A stretch of 64,000 nucleotides of DNA from Roseibacillus sp. (GCA_028821775.1 JAPKFB010000021.1:1-64000), one strand, 5' to 3'. Counted from the first letter of the stretch, positions 39,701 to 47,461 are shown. The notes: generated by a model from the letters alone, not told the origin. Numbers and translations: made by a program.

Positions 39701-40026
39701 TTCACTCCGGCCGGTATGCCGGGATAGGCCGCCCGCAACTCCGTCTCATTGACCGAAGCCACGAGAATGCGCTCGAAGCGATGCAAAAACATGCGCTGGG
39801 ATGAGGCCGCAGAAAATTCCGGGAATTCGTATTCAACGCCATTCGAGAATCGCCACTTGGCGAAGTCAAGCGGGGTCGCGGTGAGGTTCTGCACTTCGAT
39901 GTATTCCGGAAGCACCCCAGCTGGGTGATACATGATCTCGCTGAGGATGACCTGTCCCGCCTTCAGCGGCAGGATCGAGTTGAGAGCCAGCAATAGCGTG
40001 GCGGCAAATTTAAAGATATTCTTCAT
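33706..40026 (-). CDS. Giant secreted lamin-tail/CotH-kinase/PKD/TSP3 protein
   Basis: 2106 residues with a signal peptide (MKNIFKFAATLLLALNSILP). Approximate order: LTD (25-165, VILSEIMYHPAG), LTDs near 200 and 325 (IVINEIMYDLP), a galactose-binding-like unit (470-600), CotH-kinase-like region (770-1050) with VHWDGDRVF as the metal-site-like motif, jelly-roll with VDDGATYYLNG (about 1240), LTD (1320), PKD-like domain (1525-1610), a long ConA-like unit, LTD (1830, LRISEMMYNHPG), TSP3 repeats (DTDGDGLTD, DSDGDGVDD; 1985-2025) and a final beta domain ending YYRIAIVP. It has no PEP-CTERM tail. It is the largest of the minus-strand giants. Confidence 0.87.
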   Translation of the reverse strand: MKNIFKFAATLLLALNSILPLKAGQVILSEIMYHPAGVLPEYIEVQNLTATPLDFAKWRFSNGVEYEFPEFSAASSQRMFLHRFERILVASVNETELRAAYPGIPAGVKVFGPWSGALSNGGERVTLKDKNGVLVSSVNYGDQGKWPNAADGTGHSIVVKNEDRLVDNWRNWRLSAENGGSPGEEDGEPSALGSALSLSEVLFGNGVDDLDWIEIHNASQSTANVSSLSLATLPDFSDKVPLSGSVSANGYNSWAVPFVVPVSSDEISLFLIDASENVLASALVSRPVGRNSVETFPAGARDWFSSASSTRNAVNNPSRNQDIVINEIMYDLPSDHRNGEYIELYNRGTEPVSLSGWRFVDGIDFRFPAGTMLDDGDYLVVAADQAWMQSVYGAIPLIGDFSGQLGDSGELVRLEDEWGNLVDQVDYLPSGDWPELADGDGSSMELKHPEMDNDAAASWADSDESRKSRMQTFTHSGTYRQNNSRGSTSDYKEFHMHLVGDAHLLLENISLRQNGTGSNQLQNVTSHATNGSSSSGWLCQGTHWASYVRSGQLNLISDGHGDNKANRAEIDCTGISDNATYTIQFDARWISGRPRLITQTWDHSIGKAWLIPVPNNLGTPGAQNSILLANGAAPTVASVLHSPAVPGASDAVKITARVLSPNGVPTVTVVHRQDNNNSNGTWVTSAMFDNGASGGDEVAGDGIYTATLTQYRADNRIAQFYIRARAANGESTMLPKLGPDRPAMWVVDNSTISSDLRTERFVISAYDRDAINTSLGHSSKFQYDFPRMSNHYFNATFISNEADIYYNAELRKSGSPFTRSSGNGLNHGKWKLPADRHFRGRRKSVIDPSVDHDDRIARYFLYQMGHPVSEAEFVRVIINGDSASVRDDMEPIANDFLNRNFKEGNRGTLLRIDDEWWYEDDFGRGSRNADWSYKGSDEATRYHSEWLMRSRETDYDYTSFIEFVNKVGTNSFNRAQIDRLIDSDLAALNAAVRGYDGDWDTLTLRRGKNGYFYRKPDGLWMLVHWDGDRVFENSGENILGNLSGIRSYFNTPYVRRRMNYYLTELLEKHTRNSAHTAAWLQAEESASSSYSVSSKYANWFNSRVGEVEGFIGAPLDGTSFAVTTEATHPDPEVNLSAGIPFINYADAWDFNDQNLNLGTSWKESNYSYSHAGWTLVGAAGNNGGLYGFETAGLPAPGIRTPLLNSSNQANHITYYFRKEFEYTGSLAGVTITVDQIVDDGATYYLNGTPIGGAGTSAGVDWKTDASRTIGNADEELGVISREGSALVNGTNVLAAEVHQTNEGSSDCVFGARFSISVPGGGGLLINEVLPAGPGAGFVEFFNPTGSPIDLNNYYLSDAPGNLTKFRITESISVPSMGFGSIGYTESSLPVGGTTVVYLTAPDGVSVVNAIDTIVPIDGRSLGRQADGSGNWFLFASPTRDGANTSGGTSANIITLNGTSPSNVFEVQIVGQPGAEFSWLSTTEWTLSGISLRGGLNSFEVQGLDREGKVVETSGFVISKSGDAPPLVDFGSSPRSLNIGVGETLNLDASASVDPEGGPLTFAWTASPAAEVNLMPAGELASATFSRPGRYEFTLTVRDDQNQARSVTREVAVYNAQDFSPFASPVLEGHWELGNLAPRSNYSPSTWYSTQDNPGNFLLQILEDSAKPLAVAGATFPHMWRAMPNNSDWSLQTDLSLDTRQFGDFHTGLIVEIVESGVTRRYTFGLENGSSISAKRIQGATVTPLASIPWESGSAELRIRREGAMLHFEHRVDEVWINVYSRALAVSPTVNKGGIFAATDVAQSLRSDFDYILLVDPDRLSEAIDFLRISEMMYNHPGGEALEFIELVNIGGSAFSLDGIRFEGTRPFDELIFGALTLSSGEVGVVVSDQAAFQAEYGAGPRILAQWGGGRLANGGERVVLRDLYGNPIHDFAYDDETPWPLGADGNGSSLEVIDMNGDYNDPANWRASLLAGGTPGSIEGDTDTDGDGLTDVQELALGTDPLNADSDGDGVDDGTEVAAGTDPLNSASSFTLVSASRHPVSGAVLLSWHSVPGKTYQCQFSSDLTEGSWQDVGAPVPASAGITTSFSDNSATPQITGRYYRIAIVP

Positions 40027-40463
40027 GGGGGGGTGTTTCGGATCCCGAGACTCCTATCACTCTGGTGACAAAAAGACCTCACGGCAAGGATCCCTTTCCT
40101 CCGGATCTGTACCCAGGAACGCTTTCGGAAACCGCGCGTAGATGACGTCACATAAATACACCCTCCCTGATCCAGAAAAAAACTCAGCGCGCGAGTCGGA
40201 AATGACCAACCGGTCACGACATCGCGATGCGAAGTAGGACCCGGAACTGCAAATCTTCGCGAGCTTCCTGATTCCGGATGAAGCGCAGCGTCCTTGCGAC
40301 AGGGCGCGCGCCGAGCTTCAACCCGGAAGCGAAGGGCCGATAGAATCTTGCCAACCGCTCAGCCGATGCTAGATATTGAATCAGATCTTCTCACTCTGAG
40401 TGGGCCACAACCTGGAAGCAGGCCAGAACCACACGACTATCCACCAACGGCGAGCCAGACACG
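40027..40463. other. Divergent intergenic region
   Basis: About 440 bp between divergent genes; it must hold both promoters, but I found no convincing motif, repeat or gene. Confidence 0.4.
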
Positions 40464-41978
40464 ATGAACAATACACGGATCTCGGGGTCGCTCGCCCTGC
40501 TCTTGTTAACCAACACCACGCTGCGCGCCCAGGTGCCGCAGTTGCTCAACTATCAGGGGCGGATCGCGGTCGGAGTGCCGGCGGTGAACTTCGACGGCCC
40601 CGGCCAGTTCAAGTTCGCGCTGGTCAATGGCGACTCCAGCCTCGTCTACTGGAGCAATGCGCCCGACACGGATCCGGCGGACGGGGAGCCCGATGCCGCG
40701 GTCACGATCACGGTCACCAAAGGCCTCTACTCCATGCTGCTCGGCGACACGACGCTCGCCAACATGGCGGCGATTCCGAACTCCGTCTTCAGCAACCCGG
40801 ATGTGCAGCTGCGGGTTTGGTTCGATGACGGCAGGGGGAATGGCTCGCAGCGCATCACGCCGGATCAGCGCATCGCGTCGGTGGGGTATGCGATGCGGGC
40901 AGGGAGCGTCCCTGGCATCACGCCCTTTAACAATGCAAAGATCGGCTACTTAGATTTTGCAAATATACCGGGGGACAAGATCCGTCTTTGGGATCATGGC
41001 GTTGAGCGCCATGGCATTGGGATCCAAGGCGGCCAGTTGCAAATCTACACCGCAACGATTGCTGCCGATGTTGTATTCGGTTACGGCTCCAGCGCATCGA
41101 TGACCGAGACGATGCGTATCAAGGGAGATGGCAACGTTGGTATCGGCACCCGCACCCCGGGCACCGCGCTCGAAGTCGCGAACACCGTCACGGCTACGGC
41201 CTTTGTCGGCGATGGTTCCGGGCTGACGAATCTTTCCTCCGCCACGACCGAATCGCCTGTGACTGTCTTCCCGGCGCAGGGCATGGTGTGGATCAAACCG
41301 GGCAAGTTCCTAATGGGCAGCCGGACTGATGAACTGGGGCATCGCCCCGGTGAGACGCAGCACTGGGTGACGCTGACGAAAGGATTCTGGATGGGAGTGC
41401 ACGAGGTGACCCAGGCGGAATACGTGGCGGTGACGGGAGACAACCCGAGCTTTTTCACCGGCGACATGAATCGGCCGGTGGAGAGGGTCTCGTGGACTTC
41501 AGCGGTGGCTTACTGCACGATCCTGACGACCACCGAACGGACGGCGGGGCGGATCCCGGCAGACTGGGGATATCGGCTGCCGACGGAGGCGGAATGGGAA
41601 TACTGCAGCCGGGCGGGAGTGCGGAACACGCGCTATGGCTACGGGGACGACATCGGCGAAACCGCCTTGGGCGACTATGCGTGGTATAGTGCCAACAGTG
41701 GCGGAACGACGCATCCGGTGGAGCAGAAACGGGCGAATCCATGGGGACTGATGGATATGCACGGAAATGTGTGGGAGTGGTGTCAGGATCGGTATGCCCC
41801 CTACCCGGCCGGGAGCGCGACCGACCCACAAGGAACGGGCACTTTCCACGTGATTCGCGGCGGCAGTTTGAGCAGCAGCGCAGTCAATACGCGCGGCGCC
41901 AACCGCTTCGACTTCTTCCCAGGCCTCACCAACGGCCCTCTCGGTTTCCGGGTTGTCCTGGCCCCAGATCAGCCATGA
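40464..41978 (+). CDS. Secreted FGE-fold (SUMF1-like) protein with tail-fibre-like N-terminus, lacking FGE cysteines
   Basis: 504 residues. A signal peptide (LALLLLTNTTLRAQ) leads into LLNYQGRI and a region with IKGDGNVGIGTRTPGTALEV and TAFVGDGSGLTNL, motifs seen in tail-fibre-like and surface proteins. Residues about 270-500 are an FGE-sulfatase/SUMF1 fold: MVWIKPGKFLMGS, GVHEVTQAEY, VERVSWTSAVAYC, RLPTEAEWEYCSRAG, GLMDMHGNVWEWCQDRY, VIRGGS. The segment after RGGS, where true formylglycine-generating enzymes carry their catalytic Cys pair, reads LSSSAVNTRGANRF with no cysteine. It is therefore unlikely to mature the nearby sulfatases; a binding role is more plausible. Confidence 0.88.
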   Translation: MNNTRISGSLALLLLTNTTLRAQVPQLLNYQGRIAVGVPAVNFDGPGQFKFALVNGDSSLVYWSNAPDTDPADGEPDAAVTITVTKGLYSMLLGDTTLANMAAIPNSVFSNPDVQLRVWFDDGRGNGSQRITPDQRIASVGYAMRAGSVPGITPFNNAKIGYLDFANIPGDKIRLWDHGVERHGIGIQGGQLQIYTATIAADVVFGYGSSASMTETMRIKGDGNVGIGTRTPGTALEVANTVTATAFVGDGSGLTNLSSATTESPVTVFPAQGMVWIKPGKFLMGSRTDELGHRPGETQHWVTLTKGFWMGVHEVTQAEYVAVTGDNPSFFTGDMNRPVERVSWTSAVAYCTILTTTERTAGRIPADWGYRLPTEAEWEYCSRAGVRNTRYGYGDDIGETALGDYAWYSANSGGTTHPVEQKRANPWGLMDMHGNVWEWCQDRYAPYPAGSATDPQGTGTFHVIRGGSLSSSAVNTRGANRFDFFPGLTNGPLGFRVVLAPDQP

Positions 41979-41988
41979 GCGGACGGAG

Positions 41989-42310
41989 CAGTCGGTAGGG
42001 ACGGCCCTGGTGCCGGAAGGTGAGGCGTTGGTGATCGATGCCAAGTTACTGCAGGAGGGTGGCGTGGAGGTCGTGAACAGTGACTTCGTCGCGCAGGACC
42101 GAGCAGATGAAGTCGTCGATCTCGCCGTGAATCAGGCCCGGCTTGAAGTCGCCACCGGCCACCAGGATGGTGAAGCAGTTGGCATGGTGATCGCATCCGT
42201 AGGATGCGCGCACCTTCCCGTCATGGCTGAAGGTGGTGTGGCCAAACTCGGCGCCCCAGATCACGATCGTATCTTCCAGCTGCACCCCCACCTACCCCGA
42301 CTCCTGAAGC
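41989..42310 (-). pseudogene. DUF1501 pseudogene with premature stop
   Basis: The minus strand encodes LEDTIVIWGAEFGHTTFS, CDHHANCFTILVAGGDFKPG and VHDLHATLLQ, then an in-frame TAA, then LGIDHQRLTFRHQGRPYRL. This is the DUF1501 C-terminal half in order, broken by the stop and lacking the N-terminal half. It abuts the FGE-fold gene. The 200 bp to its right hold nothing recognised. Confidence 0.75.
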
Positions 42311-42523
42311 TCCATAACTTCAGGGCTGGAAAAGCGATTTTCTAGCAAGGATCACCGCCATGCATGTGAGAAAGCCAGCAGATTTCATCAGGGTCTCCGT
42401 TCCGGAGCGATTTTGCCATCTGGAACACGGCTCGATCAACCTCCTCTTTCCTCCCCGGGGCCGGGCAACTGATCGAATGCCTGTTTTTCCGGGAACCCGC
42501 TGATGCGACGCCCGGCAACTCGC

Positions 42524-44005
42524 TCACTTCACGGGTTTCTCAAGAGCCCAGTCCGGGGTTCCGAACCAATCGTGCATCTCCTTGGTAAACGGGGCCACAA
42601 CTTCCTTCGGTTCTGGAAAGACACCACGATCTCCCGTTTCGGCCATCCAGGTGTCAAGGGCGGCACTCATGGCAACGAGTGCCGCACGGTGTGCGGGGTT
42701 TTTCGATCGCGCAAGATTCACAATCTCGTGGGGATCCTTCTGCGTGTCGTAGAGGAGCTCGTAAGGCATCGCCTGCATCAATTGCAGGGGCGCCCCCTTG
42801 AGCTTCCCCTCAGCCATGAGGCTTCTCATGACTGGCTTGATCCGAAAGCACTTCTCCTTGTATCGATTCAGCGCGGAAAAACCCTCCCCCTCACTGTAAT
42901 TGCGGATGTAGTGATAGCGTTCACCTCTTACTGATCGCATCCTGAGAGCGGTTTCATCGATTCGGTCACGGGCACTGAAGGCAAAACGACGGGGTGGATC
43001 GATCTCCCGGCCCAGAAAGCGTCTCCCCTGCATTCCAAGTGGCTTTGCAATTCCGGCCATCTCAAGGGTTGTGGCCGTCAAATCAATAAGACTGATGACC
43101 TGCTCATCCACTCCGCCCACCTTGTAATGGTCGGGAGCGCTCAGATCTTTCGGGTAGTAGATTATCATAGGCACATGAATGCCCGAGTCCCACAACCAGT
43201 GAATCCCCCTCGGTTCCATCCTGCCATTGTCACCAAAGAAGATCACGATCGTGTTGTCAGCCACCCCGTCCTTTTCCAGTTGCTCCAGAATCCATCCCAC
43301 CCGGATATCCATGCCGGAAACGGAATTCAGGTAGCGGGACCACTCTTCCTTTACGATAGGGTGATCGGGATAGTAGGGAGGAGGCGTCACATTCCCGGGT
43401 GTGGCGACCTGGGGATGTTGCTCCTCTCCGTCCCAGGTTACCCGGTCATGCCTGTAGGTCTGACGGTCATAAATGTCGTACTCGTTCTCCACCATGTTGA
43501 TCATCGCAAAGAAAGGCTGATTCCCTTTCAGCTTGGCCCATTCCGTAGTGTGGTAGAGAGGCCCCTCATTGACAAAGTTGAGGTCCAACTTGCCGGTCCC
43601 CACCCGGCGCTCCCCGATCATCTTGATGTTTGCCGTGACATAGCCGACATCCGAAAGACGGTGAGTAATCGACCTGACCCCTTCCGGCAACCGGAAGTCA
43701 TCGTCCCGGTGCGAGCGCATGTGGTGGGTGTCAGTGGTCGTTGCATACATACCCACCATGAAGGCCGAGCGACTCGGGGCGCAGACCGGCGAGGTGGAAT
43801 AGACATTGGTGTAGCGCTGTCCCTTTCTCGCCAGGCCATCGAGATGCGGGGTCTCGACATTCTCCATCCCGTAAATCCCAAGATCGAGGCAGAGATTCTC
43901 CCCGACAATCCAGAGAAGGTTTGGCTTTTTCACAGCAGCAGAGCCCTGGTTTGCCACGGCACTGACCAGGATGCAGAGAAGCAGAACAGGGTGGTATCGT
44001 TTCAT
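42524..44005 (-). CDS. Secreted type I sulfatase
   Basis: 493 residues with a signal peptide (MKRYHPVLLLCILVSAVANQ). The sulfatase signature CAPSR is at Cys75 (CxPSR, formylglycine precursor), and FFGDNGRMEPRGIHWLWDSG supplies later metal and substrate residues. The first metal-binding segment reads LLWIVGENLCLDLGIYG, with GEN in place of the usual DD pair, as in some sulfatase subfamilies. It is related to but clearly distinct from the sulfatase at 28843-30426. The substrate is unknown. It needs a formylglycine-generating enzyme encoded elsewhere. Confidence 0.9.
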   Translation of the reverse strand: MKRYHPVLLLCILVSAVANQGSAAVKKPNLLWIVGENLCLDLGIYGMENVETPHLDGLARKGQRYTNVYSTSPVCAPSRSAFMVGMYATTTDTHHMRSHRDDDFRLPEGVRSITHRLSDVGYVTANIKMIGERRVGTGKLDLNFVNEGPLYHTTEWAKLKGNQPFFAMINMVENEYDIYDRQTYRHDRVTWDGEEQHPQVATPGNVTPPPYYPDHPIVKEEWSRYLNSVSGMDIRVGWILEQLEKDGVADNTIVIFFGDNGRMEPRGIHWLWDSGIHVPMIIYYPKDLSAPDHYKVGGVDEQVISLIDLTATTLEMAGIAKPLGMQGRRFLGREIDPPRRFAFSARDRIDETALRMRSVRGERYHYIRNYSEGEGFSALNRYKEKCFRIKPVMRSLMAEGKLKGAPLQLMQAMPYELLYDTQKDPHEIVNLARSKNPAHRAALVAMSAALDTWMAETGDRGVFPEPKEVVAPFTKEMHDWFGTPDWALEKPVK

Positions 44006-44052
44006 TGTCGGGAAATCGTTTCAGGAAATTGAGGAATCAGGGTGGAGGAGAG

Positions 44053-44269
44053 CTAGTTCAACCTGCCGCCCGTCCCACTCTGACCGGTGACCTTGAGGTT
44101 GCTGAACTGGATCGAGCGCATTTTCTCATCGGAGCCGTCCTAGGTAAAGAGAGTAAAGTGACTCTGCCCGGTAGCCGGCAATTTGCATTGGCTGGCAACC
44201 CGGATAGGACGAACCAGCGAGAGAGGGGAGAGCAAGATTGCAGGTGCAGAGAACGACGAGAATCTTCAT
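44053..44269 (-). pseudogene. Remnant of a small secreted protein
   Basis: An ATG at 44269 starts a signal-peptide-like stretch (MKILVVLCTCNLALPSLAG), after which the frame is lost. Another frame gives QSHFTLFT, a TAG, then DGSDEKMRSIQFSNLKVTGQ to a stop at 44053. The ending is weakly reminiscent of DUF1080 C-termini (VRFRNIxV). It looks like an internally deleted gene. Confidence 0.35.
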
Positions 44270-44320
44270 CAGCCCAACCGTAACGCGAACCCGTCGACGA
44301 ACAAGGTCCCATGCAGTGTT

Positions 44321-44758
44321 TCAGGGAGACCGGACAGGTTTCCCCGGCGGACGGTCCAGCACCTTTTCAAGCTCGGTCGAAAAGTCCTTCTGATCCGATT
44401 CGCGTTCCCTGTAGATGGCGAGTGCGATGAAAATCATATAGCCCAGGAAGCATCCTGCGATGAGAAACGCCTTGCGCCACGGCACATAGAAAAACCGGTG
44501 GAGAAGGGGCGCGAGGGGAAGAAAGAAGAGGAGGAGAATCAGGATCTGGCTGAAACCCCAGAACCAGTAAAACAAGAGACGGCAGAGGGCGAACTGCGGA
44601 AGGAAGACCAGGATCGCCTTGGGGTTGAGGTAGTCAAAGTAGATGCCGGAGCGTGCGGTAGTGGGTTCCCAGTCCGCCTCATGACGCGCAAAGGCGAACA
44701 TCAGCACAAGAAGCACGATCAGATCGATAAAAATATTGCCCGTGTAAACGTCATCCAT
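44321..44758 (-). CDS. Small membrane protein of unknown function
   Basis: 145 residues with about three hydrophobic segments (IFIDLIVLLVLMFAF; FALCRLLFYWFWGFSQILILLLFFLPL; AFLIAGCFLGYMIFIALAIY) and a charged C-terminus (RERESDQKDFSTELEKVL). I do not recognise the family. Its ATG overlaps the 3' end of the small frame at 44751-44990 by 8 bp, which suggests translational coupling. Confidence 0.65.
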   Translation of the reverse strand: MDDVYTGNIFIDLIVLLVLMFAFARHEADWEPTTARSGIYFDYLNPKAILVFLPQFALCRLLFYWFWGFSQILILLLFFLPLAPLLHRFFYVPWRKAFLIAGCFLGYMIFIALAIYRERESDQKDFSTELEKVLDRPPGKPVRSP

Positions 44759-44990
44759 CTCCGGAACAAGGAGGGAGATCCCTCTCCTTCCGGAACGGTA
44801 ACATCAGCGCACCGGCAGATGAACTGAAATCGGTCATGTAGGTGTCGACCAACTTCTCCCACTCTTCGGGCGAATACCCCGTCGCAAACCCAACCTCGGC
44901 ATGCCAGTCCCACGGATACCGTCCGCGCCACTTGTCGCCGCTGTTCTCCACCAGTGGTTGTGGTGGCCACCGCCAATAAAACTGGTCCAC
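44751..44990 (-). CDS. Small hypothetical protein, possibly a fragment
   Basis: 79 residues from a GTG at 44988-44990. The composition is protein-like (WRGRYPWDWHAEVGFATGYS, then EEWEKLVDTYMTDF), and the frame stays open about 16 codons further upstream, so it may be the tail of a truncated gene. It overlaps the membrane protein gene by 8 bp. No family is recognised. Confidence 0.4.
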   Translation of the reverse strand: MDQFYWRWPPQPLVENSGDKWRGRYPWDWHAEVGFATGYSPEEWEKLVDTYMTDFSSSAGALMLPFRKERDLPPCSGDG

Positions 44991-45326
44991 GGGGAGTGAG
45001 GGGATTTGGATAACCAGATCCTTGAAGAATGAAACAAAAGAGACCTAAACCAGAAGAGATTATCCGACTGCAGCGCGCATAGCTACGTCTTATTGTGAAT
45101 CATAACTTCATACACATACACTAATGCGGAGTCGGGATCCGAATGAGGAAAGGTTGTGGTGATACCCGTTGCGGTCTTTCTCCGGCAGCCCGCAACCGGT
45201 CCCCCGACTGGCTTCAATCATCGGCTGCTAGACCGCTTTCGACGAAAGAGGACATCATCCCCAATCACACCCCATTGAGTGCGACCTAAGACCGCCATCC
45301 ATGTCGCATCAAATTGGAGAGCTTGC
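44991..45326. other. Intergenic stretch
   Basis: About 335 bp downstream of the UPF0261 gene and upstream of the small hypothetical protein. No gene, repeat or clear terminator seen. Confidence 0.4.
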
Positions 45327-46532
45327 TCACTTTGATCCTGCGATGAGATCCAACAGCTTATCTGCGCAGGCTTTTGCGAATTCCGAGCTGTTGATCTCGG
45401 CGTCCAATTCCTCGACTGCGACCTTGGCGTGTTTCCTAATGCCAGCGAAGAGCGCTTCGTCGGCAACCGGATCGTGGAATGGCTGTCCTTCGGCACTGAT
45501 CACGCTGATGGCCTTCTTTGGAATCATGATCGAGACTGGCGCCTCATTTGCGTTGGCCTTCTCCGCGATGATTTTTCCCAACTGCGCGCATTCCTCGGCA
45601 TTGGTGCGCATCAAGGTCACCTGCGGATTGTGGATGTAGAAGTTGCGTCCTTCTAGCTCCGGAGGAACCGTGTCCCGCTCGCCGTAATTCGCCATGTCAA
45701 GACAGCCCGGGGCAACCACCGCGGGCACTTTCGCCTTTGACATCGCATCCATTCGCTCGGGACCTGCGGTGAGGGTCGCCCCCACCAATTCGTCCGCCCA
45801 CTCGGTGGTCGTGACATCGAGCACCCCTGCAACCATCCCGCTCTCAATCAGAGCCTCCATCGTCCGGCCGCCCGTCCCGGTAGCGTGAAAGACGAGGACT
45901 TCGTAACCAGCATCCTCCAACAAATCCTTCGCCTTGTTCACCAAATCGGTGGTATTCCCGAACATGCTCGCCACGATGAGCGGTTTCGCACAACTGCCGT
46001 CCACCTCTGCTTCCACCATTCCGCAAATGGCACCCGCCGCCCGGGTGAAAATCATCCGCGAGATGCGATTCAGTCCAGCTACGTCGACGATACTAGGCAT
46101 CATTACGATGTCCTTCGTTCCCACATAATGCGCCGTGTTCCCGCTCGCGAGGGTCGAGACCATCAGCTTCGGAAAACCCACCGGAAGGGCCCGCATCGCG
46201 GCAGTGCCCAATGCCGTCCCTCCACCACCGCCCAACGAGACGATTCCCTCAATCTTACCCTCAGCCACGAGCCGACTCACCAGTAGTGGTGCGGCCTTGG
46301 ACATCGCCACTACACATTCGCCGCGATCCTGCTTATCGATGAGCGGGGGGAGGTCAATTTCCCCCGCTTCCGCAACCTCAAACCGCGTTACATCCGGAGT
46401 CACCTGCGGATCCGATCCGGTTCCGACGTCGATGAGAAGCACCTCATGTCCGCGCGCCTTGATCAGGTTTGCCACGAAGGCATGCTCTTCTCCCTTCGAA
46501 TCAAGTGTTCCGATTACAGCGATGGTTGCCAT
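45327..46532 (-). CDS. UPF0261 / Tm-1-like ATP-binding domain protein
   Basis: 401 residues matching the UPF0261 family throughout: IAVIGTLDSKGEEHAFV at the N-terminus, VSLGGGGGTALGTAAMRALP, PKLMVSTLASGNTAHYVG, KDIVMMPSIVDVAGLNRISR and the C-terminal MIPKKAISVISAEGQPFHDP. The tomato Tm-1 protein has this domain fused to a TIM-barrel of the same kind as the next gene upstream; here the two are separate adjacent genes with a 47-bp gap and the same strand, so they probably act together. The biochemical reaction is not established to my knowledge. There is no signal peptide. Confidence 0.92.
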   Translation of the reverse strand: MATIAVIGTLDSKGEEHAFVANLIKARGHEVLLIDVGTGSDPQVTPDVTRFEVAEAGEIDLPPLIDKQDRGECVVAMSKAAPLLVSRLVAEGKIEGIVSLGGGGGTALGTAAMRALPVGFPKLMVSTLASGNTAHYVGTKDIVMMPSIVDVAGLNRISRMIFTRAAGAICGMVEAEVDGSCAKPLIVASMFGNTTDLVNKAKDLLEDAGYEVLVFHATGTGGRTMEALIESGMVAGVLDVTTTEWADELVGATLTAGPERMDAMSKAKVPAVVAPGCLDMANYGERDTVPPELEGRNFYIHNPQVTLMRTNAEECAQLGKIIAEKANANEAPVSIMIPKKAISVISAEGQPFHDPVADEALFAGIRKHAKVAVEELDAEINSSEFAKACADKLLDLIAGSK

Positions 46533-46579
46533 GACGCTAAGATAGTTTCATTTCGGGTATCCATGCCCCAAACGCATCT

Positions 46580-47461
46580 TCAAACCACGGCGCCTACCCT
46601 TCTCTGAACTGGAATGGCTTTGAACTGACGCGTCAGTTCGATCAGCGACTCCTCCACCGCCATGCGCTCCAAGCTCGACGCGCCCACGAAGCCCACCGTG
46701 TCAGTGTGCTCGTTGATGTAGGCTGCGTCCTCCGGCGTGGATATCGGACCGCCATGGCTGAGATAAATCACGTCGTCCCGCACGCTCTTTCCAGCATCGA
46801 TGATCTCCTGGGTCCTCTTCGCGGCGTCCTCGATGGTCATGGTCGCTTCCACCACCCCGATCGATCCGCCGACGGTGGTTCCCACGTGGGCAATGATGGC
46901 GTCCGCGCCCACTTCGGCCATGTCCTTTGCCTCCTGGGGGGAGCCAACGTAGACGATCGAGAACAGGTCCATGCGGCGACCCAAGCCCACCATATCGACT
47001 TCCTTCTGCACGCTCATCCCGGTCTCCTCCAAGATCTGACGAAATTTTCCGTCCACGATCGAGTGGGTCGGAAAATTGTTCACTCCGCTGAATCCCATGT
47101 CCTTCACCTGGCCCAGAAAGTGCCACATGCGCCGCCGTGGATCGCTGCCGTGTACCCCGCAGATCACCGGAATCTCCTCGACGATGGGGAGCACCTCGAA
47201 CTCACCGATCTCCATGGCGACCGCATTGGCATCCCCGTAGGCCATCAAGCCAGCAGTCGAACCATGGCCCGCCATGCGAAAGCGACCGGAATTATAAATG
47301 ATGATGAGATCCGCGCCGCCCTTCTCGATAAACTTGGCACTGATTCCCGTTCCTGCGCCCGCCGCAATAATCGGTTCTCCACGCCCAAGAGTATCATGGA
47401 GGCGCTGCAGTACTTCTTCCCGAGTGTACGGGTTTCCGATTCCAGTCCATTTATTCGGCAT
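46580..47461 (-). CDS. Phosphoenolpyruvate-hydrolase-like TIM-barrel protein
   Basis: 293 residues of the PEP hydrolase-like/TIM-barrel signal transduction family: REEVLQRLHDTLGRGEPIIA, GAGTGISAKFIEKGGADLII, YNSGRFRMAGHGSTAGLMAY, GVHGSDPRRRMWHFLGQV, GFSGVNNFPTHSIVDGKFRQ, and the C-terminal IIAHVGTTVGGSIG. It lies directly upstream of the UPF0261 gene, the known partner or fusion partner. It probably acts in the cytoplasm on a small phosphorylated or carboxylated metabolite; the reaction is not proven for this family. It is likely co-transcribed with 45327-46532 and controlled by the AraC-type gene upstream. Confidence 0.9.
   Translation of the reverse strand: MPNKWTGIGNPYTREEVLQRLHDTLGRGEPIIAAGAGTGISAKFIEKGGADLIIIYNSGRFRMAGHGSTAGLMAYGDANAVAMEIGEFEVLPIVEEIPVICGVHGSDPRRRMWHFLGQVKDMGFSGVNNFPTHSIVDGKFRQILEETGMSVQKEVDMVGLGRRMDLFSIVYVGSPQEAKDMAEVGADAIIAHVGTTVGGSIGVVEATMTIEDAAKRTQEIIDAGKSVRDDVIYLSHGGPISTPEDAAYINEHTDTVGFVGASSLERMAVEESLIELTRQFKAIPVQRRVGAVV

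Noticed and set aside
40464-41978. A working formylglycine-generating enzyme serving the nearby sulfatases
   Set aside because: No cysteines in the catalytic segment, and the protein is exported with a fibre-like N-terminus.
42046-42291. A real small gene of 81 codons
   Set aside because: Its sequence is the middle of a DUF1501 domain, and the family's C-terminus continues in frame after the TAA, so it is a pseudogene piece.
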